Source: Xaviernesmea oryzae (lineage in GTDB: Bacteria; Pseudomonadota; Alphaproteobacteria; Rhizobiales; Rhizobiaceae). Taken from it: DNA of 64,000 nt. A model generated the notes under the pieces. The model was given only the letters and a program-made list of their open reading frames with translations. It was not told the origin of the DNA and did not search any database. Shown one piece after another: positions 9,199 to 17,246 of the stretch. The stretch is taken from assembly GCF_900109605.1 (NCBI RefSeq), contig NZ_FOAM01000020.1, positions 1 to 64,000 on the forward strand. Direction: 5' to 3'. The position numbers and the translations under genes were made by a program. Position 1 is the stretch's first letter. Each line of letters opens with the position of its first letter.

Positions 9199-10108
9199 AA
9201 TCGATCAGATTCGGGATACGCTTGCCAATTTCAGCGCAAACGTATTTCCGCTTGCAGGCGTGGCCGGCGACGCTGAGCGCCAGGCTTGCGCCGAACAGCT
9301 CGTTTCGAGCATGAGACGCGTCGACTATGTCAAGGACCTCGCCACGAAGGCTCTCCACCCCAACAGGGCCGATCCGGCATCCGAGATTTTCGATCCGCTT
9401 ATGGCGGCCGCACTGGCGACACGACAGGGAAACTACGACGAGGCCTGGTGGCTGTCTTTTCTCGCGACCCATTTCGGGAAGCACATCAACGACGGGTGGC
9501 GACTAACCAAGGATTTCTACGGCGCGTTCGGCACGCGTGCTGCGTGGTCCTGGGCTACCATTTCCAATAACGTGGCCGACCTCCACAGTTGGCTCGATCA
9601 GCAGTGGCCCGATCTCCTCAACGACGGCGTGTCGCGCCGTTTCAGCAATCATCGGAAGTATGAAAGCAAGTCGCCGGCGCAGATGAAGGCCGTCCTCGGC
9701 TCCTACATAGACTTCATTTCGACGTTCGGGAGCCACCAAGCTCTGGTGCAGGACATCCACAGGGCGGTAGGGCAGCATCCGCATGCAGGATTTGACGAAC
9801 TCTATAAAAGGATGCGTGCGGTCAAGCGTTTTGGCCGGTTGGGCACCTTCGACTTCCTGACCATGCTTGGAAAGTTGGGCATTGCGCCGATCGAGCCGGG
9901 AAGTGCTTACCTCGCCGACGCCACGGGACCCCTGAGGGGGACAAAGCTGTTTGTCCACGGCGATCCTGAAGCCGATGCCGATCCGACTGAACTCGAGGAG
10001 ATTCTCGACCAGTTGGATGCCCAACTGCAGGTAGGAAAACAGGTCCTGGAGGACGCTCTGTGCAACTGGCAGAAAACGCCGGACAGGTTCGTCTTGTTCA
10101 GGGGCTGA
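9176..10108 (+). CDS. Putative alpha-glutamyl/putrescinyl thymine pyrophosphorylase, clade 3-like
   Basis: The GTG start at 9176 sits behind GGAGGAAACG inside the end of the preceding gene, giving a 310-residue product and translational coupling. I relate it to the pyrophosphorylase family proposed from comparative genomics to couple amino compounds to 5-hydroxymethyl pyrophosphate pyrimidines in DNA. The supporting blocks are WWLSFLATHFGKH, YGAFGTRAAWSWATI and FGRLGTFDFLTMLGKLG. Pairing with a thymidylate-synthase-like gene fits that proposal. Family membership is recalled rather than searched and the reaction is untested for this clade. It ends tail-to-tail, overlapping the ImmA/IrrE gene by 11 bp. 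Confidence 0.6.
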   Translation: MPGLHRDKIDQIRDTLANFSANVFPLAGVAGDAERQACAEQLVSSMRRVDYVKDLATKALHPNRADPASEIFDPLMAAALATRQGNYDEAWWLSFLATHFGKHINDGWRLTKDFYGAFGTRAAWSWATISNNVADLHSWLDQQWPDLLNDGVSRRFSNHRKYESKSPAQMKAVLGSYIDFISTFGSHQALVQDIHRAVGQHPHAGFDELYKRMRAVKRFGRLGTFDFLTMLGKLGIAPIEPGSAYLADATGPLRGTKLFVHGDPEADADPTELEEILDQLDAQLQVGKQVLEDALCNWQKTPDRFVLFRG

Positions 10109-11222
10109 CTGTAGACGCGGGCACGACATTCGGGTCGTGCGACAACTCGTTCCAATCATACCTCCGCTTGAGGAAGTTAAGCCGGTTTTCCGCCATCAGC
10201 TTACGATGTTGCATCTGTCCCACCACGATCCCAGGCGAAGTGCCGGCTTTGTAGGCAAACCTAATTACGTCGCGCTGGAAGGGCTTCACCTGTAGGAGCT
10301 CGTCGGCGAACTCTTCCGGAATGAGAAATCTCTCGGAAAACGCGTTCGCTTGGGCCTCTTCAGTTTCCATCATTCCGGAACTGTTCTCCAGGAAGAGGTG
10401 GTTCTCTCCATGCAAGACAAGATGACCCGCCTCGTGGAAGAAGGTGAACCAGAAATGATCGTCGGAAAGATACCGGAAGCTCAACTGGATCACGGCTCTC
10501 TCGTCGGACAGGATGCGTGCGGCCCCGCTGGCACGGCATCCCTGGGGCGCTCTCGCGACAACTACCGCGACGCCGGCTTCCGCACAAATGTTCCGCAGCC
10601 GAGGAAGAAAGTGGCTGGGAGAGCTTTGCCTCATCAGTGGCCTGATGTCCCAAAGCGCGTCTTCCAACGCATCCGAATTCCAGCGATCGCAAGCCATCTC
10701 TGCCGCGGCGCGTTCTCCCTGTCGAAGCCAAGCCAAGGTCGAGAGAGTGTTCTCTGTAAACGAGGAGCTTTTGCGGAACGCGACCGAGTTCATCACTCCA
10801 TGGTATTTCGCTGTCCAATCGGAGAAATCACGGAGACCAAAGAACGATAGTGCTTCGCCGAGGGTATCAAGGCGGGAAGTATGTTTGCGCATCCACCCTG
10901 CCGCGACCATATCCTTGAGCGGCAGCTCCTTGAGCCAGACAAACGGATCGTCGAAATCCGCCGCCGAGCTTTTTGCGCCCGACTTCCGGAAGTCGCTTTC
11001 CCGCTTCAGCCAAAACGAGACGGAAGCACCGAGGTTTTCCGAGAGTGCTTCAGCAAGGGCCTGATCGATATACCGGTCGCCGCGACGCAAAGCTGCGGCA
11101 AAACCCGCGTGCTCACCGACCATATCCTCGAACTCGGCTTCGTCGATGCCACGGAGACGTAACACGTCTGCGATGGTCTCCCACGGCGACGAGGCCCAAT
11201 CCGGATTTGGTTCACCAATCAT
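10098..11222 (-). CDS. HigA-type antitoxin fused to ImmA/IrrE metallopeptidase
   Basis: Residues about 10-75 form a HigA/XRE-like helix-turn-helix (WETIADVLRLRGID through ASVSFWLKRESDFR). The C-terminal half is an ImmA/IrrE-type zinc peptidase with the HExxH motif in FFHEAGHLVLHG, followed by ETEEAQANAFSERFLIP. Total length is 374 residues. It follows the HigB-like gene with an ATGA overlap, the usual toxin-antitoxin coupling. HigA-peptidase fusions are known as antitoxins of HigB-like toxins. Proteolysis could remove the antitoxin or another repressor on stress, which is inference. It converges on the base-modification genes. Confidence 0.8.
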   Translation of the reverse strand: MIGEPNPDWASSPWETIADVLRLRGIDEAEFEDMVGEHAGFAAALRRGDRYIDQALAEALSENLGASVSFWLKRESDFRKSGAKSSAADFDDPFVWLKELPLKDMVAAGWMRKHTSRLDTLGEALSFFGLRDFSDWTAKYHGVMNSVAFRKSSSFTENTLSTLAWLRQGERAAAEMACDRWNSDALEDALWDIRPLMRQSSPSHFLPRLRNICAEAGVAVVVARAPQGCRASGAARILSDERAVIQLSFRYLSDDHFWFTFFHEAGHLVLHGENHLFLENSSGMMETEEAQANAFSERFLIPEEFADELLQVKPFQRDVIRFAYKAGTSPGIVVGQMQHRKLMAENRLNFLKRRYDWNELSHDPNVVPASTVSP

Positions 11223-11548
11223 TCGGTAGCCATCCTGAAAATTCGCGAAACCTTCACCCGCGCCACCTTATCCCAATCTATCTTGCCGGAGCCTTTTGTT
11301 GGATTCTGGACATGGTTGGCGACCATCACCAATTCAAACCCACCGCCAAGCTCTACATGGATTGCCTCACACTCACCATCCTCGACGAACCGAGTGCCGA
11401 CGAGCAAGTCACTGGCGGTTTCGGCAGCTCGGATGTCAGCCAATCGCTTTTTCAGCTGCTGCGCGATTTCAGGGCCGTGCACCGCAAGCGCTCGACCTCG
11501 CGTTGTGCACACCGCACGCAACTGCTCATCTTCGAACGAGAGTTCCAA
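11219..11548 (-). CDS. HigB/RelE-like toxin
   Basis: The last 109 residues of this frame match the HigB-type killer fold: LELSFEDEQLRAVC, a central HGPEIAQQLKKRLADIRAA helix, ELGGGFELVMVAN, then DWDKVARVKVSRI. Such toxins are usually mRNA interferases. The frame is open to an ATG at 11722, but the TTG at 11548 matches the family start and length. The preceding residues look unlike the family, so the longer start is less likely. It is directly coupled to the HigA-ImmA/IrrE gene. Confidence 0.65.
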   Translation of the reverse strand: MELSFEDEQLRAVCTTRGRALAVHGPEIAQQLKKRLADIRAAETASDLLVGTRFVEDGECEAIHVELGGGFELVMVANHVQNPTKGSGKIDWDKVARVKVSRIFRMATE

Positions 11549-12350
11549 TTCGCCTGCCGTGAGCCAGATGGCTCTATCGCTGTCATTCTTTTCTATGTAA
11601 CGCCCTGCGGTTGAATTCGCCAGAGAAATGGAAACGCACCCACAGAAACCTCGCCAGCCCCGAGGTATCGTACCGAAGCATCGGGAAGTGCGCTGCCACG
11701 CCCGCTCTTGAGAGTGCACCACTACCTAGCATAAATCGGAAAAGAGGCTGAGCTCGATACCCTGCTCGAAATCTGGGATGCTTCAGTTGCGAAATCGGAT
11801 TTCGATGAAATGGCGGCAAACTTCCCATCGTTCCTCTTCACACTTCTCGTCCTGACTGGCGAGGCCCCGAAGGCTTTCCAGATAGAGGACGATGCTGGCG
11901 TTAGTTACGTCTTGGCGCTTCTCCGCCGTGCGATCGCGGGAACGAATCAGCAATCCTTTTGTGCCACTGACAGTGCATTTCTTGAGGACGCGAGTGGCGA
12001 CCGTGGTGGACTATCCGAAGAGCCTTGACGCTTCAATGACCCTTCCGCATACTCTGTCATACGAATATGGTCTGAGTGGCATAGTGAAACCGTTGACCAT
12101 GATGAACTCACGGGAAGCGATGATCCTCCTCTCTGATTTCATCTTTGAAGTTGATGGTTTTGTTTCAAACCTCATTGCAGCCCGTCACGCTTGGTGTCGT
12201 TGGACGGGGCGTAAGTATTGTACACCGGCGGTTTTCTGATTGCGCCTTCCGATGTAGCGTTATTGTTGTGAGGCAAGCCAACGCGCGTGAAACATCTTAC
12301 TGTTGATATTCGCCATCGCATCGGTTACGAACTCGCGTGAATAACAGTTT
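11549..12350. other. Stretch without a supported gene
   Basis: Between the toxin gene and the intron-bearing tRNA, short frames occur on both strands (for example 11892-12239, 115 residues, plus). None has a recognisable motif or a convincing ribosome site. It may contain the toxin promoter and decayed sequence. Confidence 0.5.
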
Positions 12351-12650
12351 GTCCACGTAGCTCAGCAGGATAGAGCACAGGATTCCTGGTTGTAAATTGG
12401 GGGCTACACAACGAAAGTGTGTAGTCGATCTGCTCAAAGTCGGGGAACGCTTCGCTGAACTCTCAGCATGCCAATCCCGAGCCAAGCTTCGGAGAAATCC
12501 GTTGAAGGTGTAGAGACTGGATGGGCAGCACCTAAAGGCTTCGGCTCATGGTGAAGGGACAGTCCAGACCACGAACGCCCACGGGCGGCGGCTAAAGCCG
12601 AAGTGGTATGAATCCTGGGGTCGGAGGTTCGAATCCTCTCGTGGACACCA
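12351..12650 (+). tRNA. tRNA-Arg(CCU) containing a group I intron
   Basis: Exon 1 (12351-12387) and exon 2 (12611-12650) join into a 77-nt tRNA with encoded CCA. The acceptor pairs GTCCACG with CGTGGAC, the anticodon stem pairs CAGGA with TCCTG, the loop is TTCCTAA with anticodon CCT, and the T arm is GGAGG-TTCGAAT-CCTCT. From the acceptor linker through position 26 it is identical to the split chromosomal gene. A T-run follows at 12651. It decodes AGG and would supply the function lost at 7588/33319. Bases 12651-12891 hold nothing else I recognise. Confidence 0.93.
12388..12610 (+). ncRNA. Group I self-splicing intron in tRNA-Arg(CCU)
   Basis: The 223-nt intervening sequence starts after U (12387) and ends in G (12610), as group I introns require. 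It lies directly after the anticodon. The core elements are readable: a Q-like AATCCCGAGCCAAG (12473-12486), R within 12508-12521 and S within 12554-12565. P7 pairs 12515-12519 with 12560-12564. A G-rich stretch at 12399-12403 can pair with the exon end TTCCT as the guide. Size and site match the introns known in Agrobacterium tRNA-Arg(CCU). There is no homing endonuclease frame. Confidence 0.9.
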
Positions 12651-12891
12651 TTTTTTCGCCGGTGGATTGGTGGCCTCGTGCCGCTTGGGTTCGCTCAATA
12701 GGTTGGTCCCTACGGGCGCTGTTTTGTCCCTAACGCTTTAATAGGCTTGTCCCTGAAGTCAAAACAGTAATTTTTACGATTTTCTCGAAATCCCAGCCTT
12801 CGAAATAACGGCTGAGCGAAGACCTCGCCTCTATTGCTTACACGCCCTGCGGTTACTACATTTTTCTTCAAATTGTAGTGGAGACTCAGGC

Positions 12892-13956
12892 ATGAATGAT
12901 TTCGAGGAGCAGAATGCCGGGTTCTCCGGTTTGGCAGGACTGTTCAACCAGAAGCCGACGCTGCCGGACCCGTTCGGACTCAGCTCGCTATTTGATTCGT
13001 TAAAGCAAGACTCCGTCAGGACCCGCAGTTCGTGGAATGACCGCTTCTCCCACTGGGAGACCGCCGAGAGCACCACTGAGACGAAAGCGATTGAACGGGC
13101 GCGTGACATGGTCCACAGCGCCCTTCGCGAAAACAAGTGGCTCGCAAACGAGGGCGTGGTGTTCGGCCCGCAGGGCAGTTTCACCAACCGCACTAACGTC
13201 AGGAACGAGGCTGATATCGACCTGCGAGTGCAGCATCCGTCGCTTCGGATCGAATGCGACCCCAATGTCAACTTCCAAGCGGCTTACCAGGCTGGCACCT
13301 ACTTCGACACAGGAAGGTCTTTCGCCAATATCGCCCAATATATGCGTACCGAGATATCGCGCGATCTCAAAGCCTACTTCGGCAAGGGCGCTGTGGACGA
13401 CACCGGGAAGAAAGCGATCCGTGTGAACGGCGTCGACGGCAGCCGCGGCGAAGTGGATGTAGTTCCTTGTTTCACCCTCCACCATATTCGCGCCGGTGCT
13501 GGCTTTGTACCGTTCAACACCGCTCAGGGCGTCGCCATCCTCTCTACAGACGGCAGCTGGACAATGAACTACCCAGAGCAGCACATCGCGAACGGTCGGC
13601 TAAAACGCGCGACAACAGGTCACCAGTTCAAGCGAATGGTCAGGATCGTAAAGCGGCTACAGACAGACATGGAAGAGTACGGCGTTCTCGAGGAGCGTGT
13701 ACCGTCGTTTCTGATTGAATGCCTTGTCTATCTCGTCGAGGACCATCACTTCGTCTACAACGAAGATCGCTATGACCGCGTGAAACGTGTCCTTGGCCGT
13801 GTGTCCGAAATCCTTTCGCAGGGAGGCTTCCTGTCCCCCTACCTGCTTCTCGAAATTAACGGCATTAAGCCACTTTTCGGTAGCAGCCAGGCTTGGACAC
13901 TGGACAAGGCACAGCGGTTCGTGAACTCGGCGCTTCGCCATCTTGGCAGTCGCTGA
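12892..13956 (+). CDS. CBASS cGAS/DncV-like nucleotidyltransferase (CD-NTase)
   Basis: The 354-residue protein carries the nucleotidyltransferase signature. GS at 95-96 is followed by the catalytic pair Asp108 and Asp110 in NEADIDL, with a third acidic residue Asp189 in GEVDVVPCF. CD-NTases make cyclic oligonucleotides on phage infection. The following gene overlaps the stop codon and encodes a Cap15-like membrane effector, so this is a minimal two-gene CBASS without Cap2/Cap3 accessory genes. The clade and the nucleotide product cannot be read from sequence with confidence. All catalytic residues are present, and the gene is uninterrupted, unlike many neighbours. Confidence 0.88.
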   Translation: MNDFEEQNAGFSGLAGLFNQKPTLPDPFGLSSLFDSLKQDSVRTRSSWNDRFSHWETAESTTETKAIERARDMVHSALRENKWLANEGVVFGPQGSFTNRTNVRNEADIDLRVQHPSLRIECDPNVNFQAAYQAGTYFDTGRSFANIAQYMRTEISRDLKAYFGKGAVDDTGKKAIRVNGVDGSRGEVDVVPCFTLHHIRAGAGFVPFNTAQGVAILSTDGSWTMNYPEQHIANGRLKRATTGHQFKRMVRIVKRLQTDMEEYGVLEERVPSFLIECLVYLVEDHHFVYNEDRYDRVKRVLGRVSEILSQGGFLSPYLLLEINGIKPLFGSSQAWTLDKAQRFVNSALRHLGSR

Positions 13957-14564
13957 TGTGGTCCCTTTTCCAGCGCAAGACCCAGTTATTGATCATTGTA
14001 ACGGCCTCCATCCTCGCGGCATGGGGACTTGAGGCCGTTTGGTTCTGGTACTTTGGAGAACAAACAACACCACTAAAGTGGATTTCGTTCGTTATATCCA
14101 TCGTTGGCGTCGTGATGGTGGCCGTGGCCGAACTGCTCTGGTTCAGGCTCGCACGGATTATGCCCCTCATGCAGACAAAAATGTTTCCCGATCTCAACGG
14201 CGAGTGGGTCGGGCATCTGAAATCCACCTGGATCAATCCAGAGACGGGGACGACTTTGCCGCCTATTCCGACCAGCCTGAAAATAAGCCAGACCTTCTTT
14301 ACGACCAGTGTAACACTGAAGACGGGAGAATCGTTTTCGAAATCGACGCGCGTGTTCCTCGAACCGGACTATGAAAACCGTCGCTACCGTGTCTGGTACA
14401 GCTACAACAACGACCCGCAAGCCCAGTTCTGGCATCGGAGTTCCCAACACGAGGGTGTCGCGTATCTCGACTTGGACTGGGATGCGGATCGAAACAGACT
14501 TACGGGTACATACTACACCGCACGCAAGACCTCGGGCGATATCGACGTTCGACGGTCTCAGTAG
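13956..14564 (+). CDS. Cap15-like CBASS effector (two membrane helices plus beta-barrel)
   Basis: The ATG at 13956 shares a base with the upstream stop (TGATG), giving 202 residues. Two hydrophobic helices (about residues 9-30 and 43-64) are followed by a soluble domain. It begins LNGEWVGHLKSTW and contains alternating polar/hydrophobic strands (KISQTFFTTSVTLKTGES, YRVWYSYNN, AYLDLDWD, LTGTYYT). This is the layout of Cap15, whose beta-barrel senses the cyclic nucleotide and whose helices disrupt the inner membrane. The pairing with a CD-NTase supports the call. An upstream in-frame ATG at 13893 lies inside the CD-NTase gene and is not needed. Confidence 0.82.
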   Translation: MWSLFQRKTQLLIIVTASILAAWGLEAVWFWYFGEQTTPLKWISFVISIVGVVMVAVAELLWFRLARIMPLMQTKMFPDLNGEWVGHLKSTWINPETGTTLPPIPTSLKISQTFFTTSVTLKTGESFSKSTRVFLEPDYENRRYRVWYSYNNDPQAQFWHRSSQHEGVAYLDLDWDADRNRLTGTYYTARKTSGDIDVRRSQ

Positions 14565-14595
14565 CTCGCGCCTTGCCCCACAGAATTCGTGAGTG

Positions 14596-14850
14596 CGAAT
14601 CTTCATCGATGAATTGGGCTCGTTCGAGGACGGCGAGTCAGAGGAGACAACGATCATCGCGACTATCGCCGTCAGGTGATCAACGGCCTCCTGGAGTGCC
14701 TTGACCCGTCCAAATGGCGTAAGGGCGTGGTGGTGGTCGGAGCGACCAACAATCCCGACGTGATCGACCGCGCGCTCTTGAGATCGGGGCGGCTCGAAAC
14801 GCTGGTCGAAATTCTCCTCCTCGACGGCAAAGCCAGGGTCGCAATATCCT
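14596..14850 (+). pseudogene. Fragment of an AAA+ ATPase
   Basis: Two frames together read RIFIDELGSFEDGE (Walker B region) and then INGLLECLDPS and VVVVGATNNPDVIDRALL (sensor 1 and arginine finger region, ending GRLETLVEI). They are separated by a frameshift near 14650. The Walker A part is absent. This is the middle of an AAA module of the FtsH/Cdc48 type. An FtsH-like M41 peptidase remnant lies 16 kb away on the other strand (30340-31453), and the two could derive from one gene family. Confidence 0.7.
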
Positions 14851-14898
14851 CACCATCACCTTCGTCTAGTCCCTCTAAGACAAACCTACCGAACCGCC

Positions 14899-15245
14899 CT
14901 AGTCACTTGTAAGCCCGTTTGGCTCGTCGCTGATGGGTTCAATCACGTCCTCGAGGTCTGCCTTTTTGTGTCGCCCACATTTGAGAAGCGAAAAAATCTT
15001 CTCTGCCGCGCCTCGCTTTCTCCATCAGCTATATCGCTCTCGTAAGCATATGGGGCTCTGGTTTCGATCGACCATCACACGCCGGTCCTTAGGACCATTT
15101 CGATGCTTTGGCTCCAGGCGGCTTTGAACGCCGGATCAGAAGCGAAAAGCTTATACAGCTCAAGTTCTTCCTTTCGGCGTTTAAGCATCACGTCTTGCAT
15201 CATCTTCTCGAGCGCGAGTCCGCGATTGTATGTTCGAGGACTCAT
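14899..15245 (-). pseudogene. Two short minus-strand gene remnants
   Basis: At 15075-15245 a 56-codon frame reads LEKMMQDVMLKRRKEELELY and KLFASDPAFKAAWSQSI. At 14899 an in-frame stop ends a segment with KIFSLLKCGRHKKADLEDVI. Both have good coding character but are too short and separated by stops, so they look like C-terminal ends of decayed genes. I do not recognise the families. Confidence 0.4.
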
Positions 15246-15422
15246 TGGACGAGGTGAAGCTCGGCTTCATGAACGCGCGAAACAAACTGGTACTTCCATC
15301 CACGAATCGATGACGCAGGCCCATTTCCAGCCGGCTGCCACATATTTTTGTGCGGCCAACGAAGTAATTGCGGATTATACAACTATAAGGTACATGTTCA
15401 CACCTACTGGGAGGGCAGACAG

Positions 15423-16061
15423 ATGGCCGAACTATGCGACGCGGTTCCCCGCGGCCGTTTCATTCCTATGTTTGACGACGTTCGGGAAGAGATCGTCGCG
15501 ACCGATATCGATGCGCTGGAGGCGCATCGCCCCAATGATGTGGTGGGCGTTTCTCTCTACGTCTGGGATGAGATGGTGCATCGGGGAGTGACGAAAGAGC
15601 CTTTCAAAATCTCTCCCATCATCAATGGCGGCATGGTCGGCATCTATGATTTCGTTCGAAAGGAACTCGGGCGGGAACCTGTAACGGATGTGTATTCGAC
15701 GAGGTTCTTCAACGAGATCGATCCAACCATGTCCTTTGTGGACGTGACACTGCTCCAATGCTTTCCCGACGACATCCATATTGCCGACGTCGAGTTCGCC
15801 GACAATCGGCGTCCGATTGACGATACCCCGCCGGTCAAGGGAGCTCGGAATTACCATGGGCTCAACATTTTCGACGATTTCCTCGAACGGCTGAAGGGTG
15901 TGGCTAGGGACCGTGGTGCAGGTAGGCTATCGCTGATGGTTGGTGGCCCGGGCCTGTACGAAGTGTTTGCCCGCCACGGCTTCAAGGTCGGGGATTCCGC
16001 AATGGCGCAGATGGCGTTCCAGACCACGAGAGTAGGGTTCTCGATGTATCAGGACATCTGA
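15423..16061 (+). CDS. Unknown protein with acetyltransferase-like C-terminus
   Basis: The start at 15423 follows GGGAGGGCAGACAG and gives 212 residues. I do not recognise the whole protein. The last 60 residues (GVARDRGAGRLSLMVGG, a GLYEVFARHGFKVGD segment, then MAQMAFQT) resemble the acetyl-CoA-binding half of GNAT acetyltransferases. The N-terminal half is acidic and has no motif I know. It stands alone between decayed sequence and a convergent gene, so its partner and substrate are unknown. Confidence 0.55.
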   Translation: MAELCDAVPRGRFIPMFDDVREEIVATDIDALEAHRPNDVVGVSLYVWDEMVHRGVTKEPFKISPIINGGMVGIYDFVRKELGREPVTDVYSTRFFNEIDPTMSFVDVTLLQCFPDDIHIADVEFADNRRPIDDTPPVKGARNYHGLNIFDDFLERLKGVARDRGAGRLSLMVGGPGLYEVFARHGFKVGDSAMAQMAFQTTRVGFSMYQDI

Positions 16062-16159
16062 GGCTAATTGTGCGCACGCGCTATGAGCGCCTTACGCGTG
16101 GCGGAGGCCGGAACCGCTAACAAGCGACGATTAAACAAGTGCAGCCGAGGAATAGCTCC

Positions 16160-17122
16160 TCAAAGCTCGGTCTGCATCTTGTCGTTTGCTGCCTCAATCT
16201 CAGCGTGTAGCGAATCTGAAATCGGATGATTTGGGGCCACCTCAACCACAGTAGCTACCTTAACCGGCATTACAACCGGATTTCCTGTCAAGGGGTTGCG
16301 GGCGACTGTCGGGAATACGCCGAGACAGAGGACCGCGCCGACCGCTTTCTTTCCAGCAAATATTCGATCAATTTCTGCTTGTCCGTTGTCGATAACAACT
16401 TGGGAAACCATCTGAGTGAACAATTCGACCGCCTTTGCAGCGGGAATACGCCAGTCGACGTAGTAACTGTTCTCCGGCCATAGATCGGCTTTCGCGATAC
16501 GTGGCGTCAGTTGAAATGCAACGATTCCTTCGCTGGCTTCAGATCGTTCAATTTGGTCGATCCCCTTTTTCAGGTGATCTAAAAGGCTCTGAGTATGGGG
16601 CGATCTAATTGTCTTGAACGCGTAGGCCCGGTTGGTTGCCGGACCTAGAGCGATTACATCGGGATTGGTTCCAAGCGAGTGCTTGGGATGGTCGAGATTG
16701 ATGCGCAACCCGTTGCCCATCAAGAGGCAAGCCCAGTACAGTTCGATAAGCTTATTATAGACGTCGGCACTTCCGTACGGCGGCTCTTTGGTAAGATGAA
16801 CCGCGCCAGAAGCCAACATCTTCAGGTGCGGGACGAGTAAATCGAAGTCTGGATGGTTTCCAACTGCAACGACCTTGGCGGCCAGATCATGGACCGCCAC
16901 TCCAGCAGTGTACTCGTCGCGCAAGTCATCGGGGTTTCCGGTGAAACCTTCACGGATACGCTTCAAAATTAGCCACAACGGAAGCATATCATCGCCCGAC
17001 ACGCCGTTTGCGGGAATGCTTATTCCCTTAGCTGCAATGAGGGCCTCGAACCGATCGACGGTCTGCATCGCGTCACTCAACTGTAGAAGCATTCCCGAAC
17101 TCCCTGTTGTGTCGAAGCACAT
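16160..17122 (-). CDS. Unknown island protein, possible restriction-like fold
   Basis: A 320-residue protein of unknown family. The start could be 17122 or later methionines at residues 11 or 19. The segment GTNPDVIALGPATN followed by YAFKTIRSPHTQSLLDHL has the spacing of a PD-(D/E)xK nuclease core. The acidic residue before the Lys is replaced by Ala, so catalysis is uncertain. The C-terminus contains VGAVLCLGVFPTVARNPLTG. Neighbours are a CoiA-like nuclease and a defence-type reverse transcriptase, consistent with an anti-phage or accessory role by association only. Confidence 0.5.
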   Translation of the reverse strand: MCFDTTGSSGMLLQLSDAMQTVDRFEALIAAKGISIPANGVSGDDMLPLWLILKRIREGFTGNPDDLRDEYTAGVAVHDLAAKVVAVGNHPDFDLLVPHLKMLASGAVHLTKEPPYGSADVYNKLIELYWACLLMGNGLRINLDHPKHSLGTNPDVIALGPATNRAYAFKTIRSPHTQSLLDHLKKGIDQIERSEASEGIVAFQLTPRIAKADLWPENSYYVDWRIPAAKAVELFTQMVSQVVIDNGQAEIDRIFAGKKAVGAVLCLGVFPTVARNPLTGNPVVMPVKVATVVEVAPNHPISDSLHAEIEAANDKMQTEL

Positions 17123-17246
17123 CGATTATTTTGAGACGAGTGGTCAAGTGGCATACTTGAGATATTGGGTAGCCATAGGATGCCACCGGCGGCAGGTCGC
17201 ATCCGCCCGCTGATTTTTCACAACTAAGACCCAATCGTGTTTTCGG

